From assembly GCA_004335635.1 (NCBI GenBank), contig QAXH01006485.1, forward strand, positions 1 through 50,060: a stretch of 50,060 nt of DNA, written 5' to 3'. The DNA comes from Chloromonas sp. AAM2. Lineage: Eukaryota > Chlorophyta > Chlorophyceae > Chlamydomonadales > Chlamydomonadaceae. Under the pieces are notes generated by a model. The model did not search any database and was not told the origin of the DNA. It saw nothing but the letters and a program-made list of their open reading frames with translations. The stretch's first letter is position 1. Every line of letters begins with the position of its first letter. Of this stretch, positions 43,401 to 50,060 are shown in pieces. A program made the position numbers and the translations under genes.

Positions 43401-46400
43401 AGGTGCTGGAGGCAGCCAGCCAACAGCACCAGCACGGTTGACATACTGGCTGCAGGCGCTCCACGCACTGCTGTTCCCGACCAAGTCGCTGCAGCTTGAC
43501 TTTGCCCCTGGGCTGGCAGGTTTGCCTGCCGCAACTGGTGACCGCGCCATGCAGGCTCAGGCCCTGCTCCGCAGCATGGCTGCATGCCTGCCAGTGCTAC
43601 GGGACGTTATTGATCACGCCGGTGGCATCATCCAGGCTGACAGCGATTTCCAGCGGTTACAGCAAGTGTTGGACCTGCACACACACTTGGTGCAGCTGCT
43701 GGCTAACCTGTCCAGACGGGATTGCCTCCATGCAATGCAACAGGATAGCAGTGATGAAAGCATGAGCATGAATGGTAGTGCTGGCTCACGGACGCATGCA
43801 ACTCGCCCACTACCATTGGAGGTGCTGATGACTAGCCCAGCAAACAGCCCCAGCTTAGGTGGAATCAATGGTGCACCACCTGGTTTAGGCACACCAACTG
43901 GCGCCCTACAGGCTCTCAGTATGGCAGGTAGTGAGGCTGAAGCGGAAGCCATAGCAGCTGCCACTGCTGTCGCAGCTGCCGCCACTGTGCAGCAAGCAGC
44001 AGCGATGGTGGCTGGAGGCAGAGGTCTGATTCTCACAGAGCCACCGAACAGTGAGCCTTTGACGGTCCCAGTGGTGTTGCCAGGGCAGCAAAACGATGAT
44101 GAGGATACGGTGATTGATGAGGGAGAAGTGGGGATGGTTGCACAGTCGGCGCAAGCGGTTGACCTGGCCCCTGGTGCACCGGTCTCAGCAGAGTCTCCTG
44201 CTGCGTTGATGGTTTCACTGCTAGTCGCTGCCTGCTGGCAGGCAGCACATGCTGCGGTCCTTGCAGCAGAGGCCGCGACAGCAGCAGCGGCCGAAGCAGC
44301 AGCAGCTGCAGCACCAGGCGTGGGAGCAGCACCAGCAGTGGAAGCTGCTCTCGGGGAAGCGGCAGGGGTTGTGCGTGATGGACTGGCTGCGCTGGGACGC
44401 CTGCTGCAGTCCTGCCCTGACATGTTCTGCGTATTCCTAGCTGACCCAACGTGAGTGAGACGGACTTGACACGGCTGTGTGCACAACCAGATTGGCAAGC
44501 ATCGTAGGCATCATTTCTGCAGCTCTAATTTTGTTGTTCAACATGTGATGTGTGTGCTTCACTGGCTCATCTGCAAATGGATCTGATGGTTTCATCTTTC
44601 AGCGTGATGAACAGTTCCCGATGACAAACAACACATCCCGCCGTGATGTAAAACGACATGCTCACACATCCTCTGTACATGCAGGTCGACGTTGTTGGTA
44701 TCCGACGTACTGCTGAACCTGTACAGCCCCGTCTTGCGTGCTGCCACTGGCAAGGCCCTACGCGAGACCTGCCTGTCCGCCTCCTGCCCTGCCCTGCCCG
44801 CCACCTATGAGTGGCTGCTCAGGCAGCTGGTGCAGTGCAGGGCGCAGGCGCTCAGGTGCAGCGCAGCCAACAAGGAATACTTTGCGCTGCTACTGGAGGT
44901 GCGTCAGCTGCCACATACAGCTCACCCGTCAGGAGACAGACGTTGCGGGCTTTCTATGAGTCTATGCAACAAAGTCGCAGGGGTGGCGTCCTTGCTTCTG
45001 CCTGTCGCACATGCCTGATGAAAACACTGTGGATGCATTCACTTGTGTTTATGCAGTCATATTCTCATGCCTGGCTCCCAATTCACGCTGCGCTGCTGGC
45101 AGATGATGGGAGCATCTGTTAGCAGTGCACGAAAAATGTTTGTAAACGTCCAAATAGACAGCAGGACACGTGGCCATTTGATGCTCCCGTCCTTGCCATG
45201 TCCTGCCCATTCTATGCTCAGTTTCTTGCCATGTTCTGCCCATGCAGGTGATCAACATGCTCTCCAAGCTGCAGGAGGTTCACAGCCTGCCCGCTTCCCG
45301 CGAGCTAGCATTGCAACTTCTGGACGAAGAAATGACCGCTCTGCATGCATGCATGGCTTGCCATGGGTTTCCTGAAGCGGGCCCGCCTGTGGCGCGTGCT
45401 GCTGTGGTCGGCGTGGGACAGGACATCAGCACTCTGGCTGGCCAGGAGGAGCTGCAAGGCAGGCTGCATCTGATCACGGGCCTGATCAGGGCGCTGCACA
45501 AGGGCAATGACGGGGATGTGCAGCAACAGGAGCTCATACGGCTTCTGTTGCACAGGTGCGCTCTTGGGCTGTCCTGCTGGGAGCGTTGGGCTTGTTTGTT
45601 CTTGTCCTGAAGTCAGGCCAAAAGGCATCACTCACTGGCCTTGTATTCACATTCACTGAACCCGAACAATTGCCTTAACAAGTGTGTACTTGCACATGAC
45701 AGGTACTTGTTCCCTGAAGCGGTTCACTTCCAGTGGCTGTTGGAGCGGTCCAACCCCACCGTCCCGCCTCCTATCCAACTTCAGGAAATCCACACGTGCT
45801 GTGCCACTGAGCCCTCTACACGAGCAGCTGCCTTTGAGCTGCTTCAGGAGGTCATGGCAGGCTGCTCGACCAACATGCAGTTTGGGGCAAACCGCATTGG
45901 CAACCTGCACTGCAGAGGGTTATTCACATCACGCCTGCAGGAACGGAAGGTAAACAATGGGAGCAGGAGACTAGTAGCGAGTGCAGTACGTATGCAGGGT
46001 AAACATGCAGTTGTGCGAGCATAGGGTGAGCAGCGATACCTCACCCCGCATGCAGGAGCCTGAGTTGTGCAGGGTTTGAATAACACACATGCAGTTTTAC
46101 AAGCACCAGATTTTGCATCTTTTTGAGTGTTGGAAGGCACGGGTCGGTTTGTATATTGCAGGGCCAAGCTACTGTGCTCGTGACAGGCCATGCTTGACAG
46201 GGTTACTCGTGAGATGTAGGATTGCACAAGATGAATTCATCATCATGGTCAACATCACATGGCTTCTTGCTTACTGCGGTGTAACAACATGTGATGCTGT
46301 AACATGCAGATTGAGGGCGTCGAGCCGCTGCGCAAGGCAGACAGTTTCTGTGGCCTGCGCAACGGCGGCGCAACGTGTTACATGAACAGCGTGGTTCAGC

Positions 46401-49400
46401 AGCTCTTCATGCAGGTGTGTTTGCCGGTTTGCAGTGCCTTTTGCAGCTGGGTTTTAAAGCATCACATATGTCAATCTACCCTGCGGTAATCTTTAATTGG
46501 GTGATTGATTGATTGATTTAATAAAGTTATTCACTGATTCATGCAGCCGCGTGTGAGAGCGCTGGTGCTGGGCGCGGCCCCTGTGCCTGGCAATGAGGCA
46601 GCGGACTCGCTATTTGCACAGCTGCAACATCTCATGGGCAAGCTGGCGTTCTCGTGCGCGGGGTCGATCAAGCCTGAGCAGTTCTGGCACTCAGTCAAGG
46701 TGCGTGGGATAAGACAGGGTTATGCACAATTTTCCAGCGTCTTTCACTGCTGTGGCAGCGGCCGCAGGCTGTGTGCTTAGCCGTGCAGCCCCTGCAGGTT
46801 ATCAAGTGCTAGAAGTTCTAGAAGTTGCCTGCAGTACCAGCTGCATGTGATGACGTCTGATTGCAGACAGGCATGTGTTCACCAAGTGTGGATGTCTGTA
46901 ATCACCAACTGTGTATTCACCAAGTGTTTGTGCAGTGTATTTACCAAGTGTGTGTACACAACTTGTATGTCATGAGAGTGCTTGCTCAGATGCGCAGTAT
47001 TACAGCTCATTCTCATTTTGCCATGTGCCCATCTTCCATGCGTGTGTATGTGCCACAACAGGACTATGATGACCAGCCCATAGACGTGAGGGAGCACCAG
47101 GACGCGTATGAGTTCTTCACAAGACTGCAGGTGAGAGGCACACCCCGGAAGCAAAGGAAAACCTGGGCATTCATGCATGCCTGTACACCGGGCGCGCCTG
47201 CATGTGTGCGTGTGTTCAGTCCCCACATGTATGATGCTCGTATTCTATTGTCAACCACTGTCGTGTGAACATCAAGGTTGTGGGCTTTTTAGACGTTTTG
47301 TGCAACCGTTTGCAACAGTAGCTGCATGTCTGATGCAACCCTATGCTTCTGTTGTGCTTCATTTCGCACAGGACTCAGTGGACTCGCACCTTCGCTCCAC
47401 GGGGCAGACGCCTGCGCTGGCCACTGTGTTTGGCGGCCAGTTCGTGCAGCAGATCATGAGCAGGGAGGGGCCGCACAGGAGCGAGAGGGAGGAGGAGTTC
47501 TACCAGGTGTGGGCAAGAGCGGTTGTGCGCATCTGTGGAGAGCCGTTGACGTGCTGCTTTGCATAGGACAATTCATTCACATACGTGGTGAATCTGTTGA
47601 GACACAGGTACCACCCTGGTACAGTGACCTGCGTACTTTTCAACTGCCTAGCAGCACTCTGGTCAGGCTGGTATAGTCAGCGGTCCGCAGCACACATCCT
47701 TGTTGGTTTGCAGATCTGTTCATTTTTACTTTTGCACTGCAGATCAGTGTGGACGTCAAGGGCAAGGGCAACCTCCAGAACAGCCTCACATCCTATGTGC
47801 AGGTAGGCGGGATGGCAGCCAGGCAGGCTTACCCATGCGTTTGGAGTGTCTAGACATCATTGGCCTTGCTGGAGGATATATTAATCCACCAAGTTCATGA
47901 ACTAAAAGGGAACTCTTGCTCCCAAAGGCCTGCATGTCCTACGACTTGTGCTCCCCCAAGTTTGTGTCCCCCAAGGCGAGTAGGGAGGAAAGAGGTAGAC
48001 GTAACCAACTGGTCACCTGCTGTGACCACTGAGCTATTAAAAGCAGTAACTCTTACTTTTGTGTTAAACAGGGCAAGTAGCCAACCTCACCGTGCATATG
48101 GTCTTGTGCTGTTGATGTTATGGGTCTTGTTTGTGTCTCCCAGGGTGAGTTGATGGAGGGCGAGAATGCGTGGCACTGTGAGGAGCTGGGGCGCAAGGTG
48201 GCGGCCACCAGGCGCATGTGCATCAAGCAGCTGCCGCAGGCACTGGTCATTCACCTCAAACGCTTCGAGTACGACCACATCGCAAACCAGAGGTCAGCGC
48301 ATGTGAAATACAAAAGAGAGAATGCTTTTGTCCAGTCACAGCTGCTGTGGCCGGCTCCCAGTTTGCAGCATGTAGTGGACGGATGAGTTTATCGGTACGT
48401 CCTCAAGTGCAGGTGCAGAGAGACGTACGTCATATCCTCAGCCGGACTCTCCTTCTGCATCTGTTCAATAGAGTTGTGCTGCTTATCTATTGCGAGCCGG
48501 AACACAGGACTGTATTCTAGGTACCTGTCGTTGGCAGGTGTTCCATGTGATACACAGGTCCAACACCTTGCATCTGCTGTGCGAATTGTAGCTTCAGCTG
48601 GCAGATCAAGTAAACAAGCTTCTGATTCCATGTTGTTACTGAACCTGCTTCACAGGTTCAAAGTCCGAGAGCGGTTCGAGTTTCCCCACACCTTGGATAT
48701 GTACCCTTACACAGCTGAAGGCCTAGCAGCCTTGGATCTGCAGCAAGCCGGCAGCACGGCCCCACGACCACCAAACGACGCCCAGAAACGTCTCTCCGCG
48801 AATGGTGGTTTGCGGGCAGACACGTCAATGGCTGATGTGGGTGCAGCCTCCGAAGGCGGTGCCAACCAACAGCAACCGCCCAAGCGTCCAACCGACTGCC
48901 ACCTGTACGAACTGCGAGGTGTAGTGGTGCACAGTGGCAGCGCCTTTGCAGGGCACTATTACTCTTTCATCCAGGAACGGCCGCACGTTCGTCCTGTCAC
49001 CCCTCCTGCATTGTCCTCCACGTCAGGAAATAGCCTGGGCGGGAATAGCGGAACCGCAACAGTGTCCTCTCAGGCTGGCCGGTGGTTCAGTTTTGACGAC
49101 CGTTGCGTACGGCCTTGGGATCCCAGTCAACTGGAGGAGCAATGCTACGGTGGGCCACTACCCAACAGCCCATCAGCAGACGGTAGTGGATCCGCCAACT
49201 CTCCCGTCGACCGTGCCTACAGTGCATTCCTGCTGTTTTACGACCGTCTGGACGGAAGCTGCGTGGAAACTGACCCCGTGCCCAGCTTCCAGCCACCTGC
49301 CGCCAGCTTGCAGGCAGCTTCTCCCACGGCAGAACTGCTGCCAGCTGTGGATTTGAGCGGGGTTGGTGGTGGGAGTGAAGCTGAGGACAACGCAATGCAG

Positions 49401-49619
49401 ACAGCAGAAACGGCCCACGAATTGGAGGATGCTCCGTATGGGATGCCCTACATACTGTATCAGGAGCTCCTTATAAGCAATATGGAGCTGTTGAGAAAGT
49501 ATCGCATGTTTGAGAAGGACTATGCCACGTTTGTGCGGCGGGTGAGTGAAAATGCTGGCAGGTTTAGGGATGATTGCAAGCGGCATGGACAGCCGGTATG
49601 GTCGCAGCTTCAGAACTAG
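31486..49619 (+). CDS. USP9X: Ubiquitin carboxyl-terminal hydrolase of the USP9X/FAM type
   Basis: This is a giant cysteine protease that removes ubiquitin from target proteins. I read about 35 exons and roughly 2430 residues, close to animal USP9X. Start: MASFDDGHSEDMTMLDEEQS at 31486, with an acidic N-terminus. The long helical region includes VLTRFGMIRTEHLDMLWAV and TEAEGTFDVVKANVYAMIQD, which are strong USP9X-family signatures. A likely ubiquitin-like segment (IPWELEVVVQAS) is encoded near 42160. The catalytic domain starts near residue 1884. Its Cys box is GLRNGGATCYMNSVVQQL with the GATCYMNS spelling of this subfamily (Cys about 1906). The QQD-type segment is REHQDAYEFFTRLQ, and LPQALVIHLKRFEYD follows. 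The His box is GSAFAGHYYSFI (about residue 2207), then WFSFDD. Zinc-ribbon cysteines are largely lost. The exon 13-14 junction and exon 4 are less certain than the rest. Confidence 0.95.
35114..35173. repeat. Exact 30-bp tandem duplication in a USP9X-like intron
   Basis: TTGACATGTTACATAGTCAG, then TTGTCCTGCA, occurs twice back to back at 35114 and 35144 with no difference, in the intron before the exon at 35216. Confidence 0.9.
36125..36234 (+). repeat. Duplicated exon end and splice donor, USP9X-like exon 11
   Basis: The exon end AGCCACGTCGAACAACGCTA with its donor (36130-36162) is followed by a diverged second copy AGCCACCTCAAACAACGCAA (36172-36204) and a third, partial one (AGCCACGCCAGACAATGTCA). 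Copies 1 and 2 agree at about 25 of 33 positions. Copy 2 carries a GTTAGC in place of the GTAAGT donor. Confidence 0.75.
38267..38290. repeat. CAG trinucleotide repeat, 8 units, in a USP9X-like intron
   Basis: This is a short CAG run inside the largest intron of the gene (37706-38987). Confidence 0.9.
38587..38677. repeat. 20-bp inverted repeat (19/20) in the largest USP9X-like intron
   Basis: GGCTAAATGTTGTTCAAGGA (38587-38606) pairs with TCCTTGAACAACGTTTAGCC (38658-38677) with one mismatch across a loop of 51 nt. It may be a small foldback element or a structured intronic RNA. No coding content is seen inside. Confidence 0.85.
46310..49619 (+). other. Exons 29-35 encoding the catalytic USP domain
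   Basis: The exons are 46310-46414 (Cys box), 46547-46699, 47062-47130, 47372-47506, 47743-47802, 48144-48292 (LKRFEYD) and 48656-49619 (His box, Asp, C-terminal tail, TAG stop). All join in phase. The exon ending at 48292 uses a GTCAGC donor. The last exon also carries a Ser/Gly-rich insert between the His box and WFSFDD and an acidic C-terminal tail. An internal GTGAGT near 49541 could be a donor, but the frame stays open to the stop, so I keep the exon whole. Confidence 0.88.
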
Positions 49620-50060
49620 TTTTCCTAAGACAGTTTGTCAGGAATTATTCCGTAATGGGATGGGCGTATTCAGGCTGGAATAGTCAGGGATGGATTCAGG
49701 TTGAAAAATGGAAACGAGGTCTGAAAGGCACATCGCATGAAGGCCATGTGAGCATGTTCAGTAGTGTGCGTTGGTTACTGTGCTTTCAAACGCTGGAATG
49801 GCAAACATAGAGTGCACATCTCATGCAGCAATGCTGGACTCACTCTACTGCATGTTCTATTGTCACAACATCACATGTGACAACCTTCTGGTATAATGGA
49901 CGTGCTTTCACTCACGCTATCTGATGCAACTGAAGTGACCAGTGTTGCATTACACATGTGACTAGATATCTGCAGACTGCATGCAGCAATGATGAGTACT
50001 AACTGGAAAATAAGGCAGCTTTGGCGACGAATTCTTACAGTTGAAACAATGTTGTGGCGG
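49620..50060. other. 3' flank of the USP9X-like gene
   Basis: These 441 bp follow the stop codon. I see no further gene. A chlorophyte-type UGUAA polyadenylation signal is not evident here. Confidence 0.5.

Larger units (their letters stand above)
31486..45949 (+). other. Exons 1-28 (non-catalytic region) of the USP9X-like gene
   Basis: The phased exons are 31486-31727, 31933-32413, 32728-32797, 32997-33057, 33161-33308, 33734-33829, 34120-34197, 34657-34797, 35216-35299, 35591-35746, 36035-36157, 36474-36653, 36921-37045, about 37353-37502, 37621-37705, 38988-39242, 39687-39785, 40154-40291, 40581-40679, 40840-40950, 41198-41259, 41602-41794, 42116-42326, 42623-42795, 43114-44450, 44685-44898, 45248-45555 and 45703-45949. 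Exon 4 is chosen because it alone brings the frame into GYMALTALVVYN. Exon 13 needs a GTCAGA donor at 37046 to enter SYDASTLKFERMVEAG in frame. The GTGGGT donor at 37029 would leave the wrong phase. Exon 14 could start at 37353 or 37359. Exon 25 is exceptional: 1337 nt, with a low-complexity Ala/Ser/Gly-rich insert. Confidence 0.8.

Noticed and set aside
43614..44498. 294-codon minus-strand open frame
   Set aside because: It is the antisense shadow of the Ala-rich exon 25, whose GC-rich codons suppress stops on the opposite strand.
49620..50060. UGUAA polyadenylation signals as in Chlamydomonas
   Set aside because: I did not see TGTAA near the stops of the USP9X-like, TK, HOP or eIF3b genes, so no polyadenylation sites are called.

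Overview
The window is a piece of a eukaryotic nuclear genome, most likely a green alga (Chlorophyta). The evidence is threefold. Every multi-exon gene has many short exons with GT-AG introns, mostly with GTGAG, GTGCG or GTGGG donors and TGCAG acceptors. There is a plant-type CBP histone acetyltransferase (HAC family: TAZ, PHD, HAT and ZZ, no bromodomain visible). There is also a plastid CPP1-like J-like protein. I could not fix the class or species.

Seven genes can be read, and I rebuilt most exon chains by checking that reading phase is kept across each junction. From left to right: a HAC histone acetyltransferase on minus (start codon at 9123, running off the left edge inside its ZZ finger); eIF3 subunit b on minus (16740 to 10284, 15 exons, 712 aa); a CPP1-like plastid protein on plus (16941 to 18838, 5 exons, 285 aa); a repeat-rich gene desert (18839-21041); the Hsp70-Hsp90 organizing protein HOP/STI1 on minus (27076 to 21042, 15 exons, 588 aa); an unrecognised small one-helix protein on plus (27399 to 28627, 3 exons, about 131 aa); a second gene-poor stretch holding an interstitial telomere-like repeat and a 12-N assembly gap; an intronless type II thymidine kinase on minus (31068 to 30151, 305 aa); and a very large USP9X/FAM-type deubiquitinase on plus (31486 to 49619, about 35 exons, about 2430 aa).

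Three gene pairs are divergent and share compact upstream regions: eIF3b/CPP1 (200 bp), HOP/small protein (322 bp) and TK/USP (417 bp). The contents are housekeeping functions: chromatin acetylation, translation initiation, chaperoning, thymidine salvage, ubiquitin removal and plastid protein biogenesis. I see no operon-like or defence-type cluster, and nothing in the layout says these genes form one pathway.

The less ordinary material is in details: a dispersed element of about 58 bp with a T-loop-like core near 18-21 kb, a 20-bp minisatellite with 60-bp higher-order structure in a HOP intron, two long hairpins, a TTAGGG-type interstitial telomere tract, a duplicated splice donor that could add 14 codons to the deubiquitinase, apparent loss of zinc ligands in that deubiquitinase, and an unusual CX4C zinc motif in the intronless thymidine kinase. 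I did not find a clear new multi-gene system.
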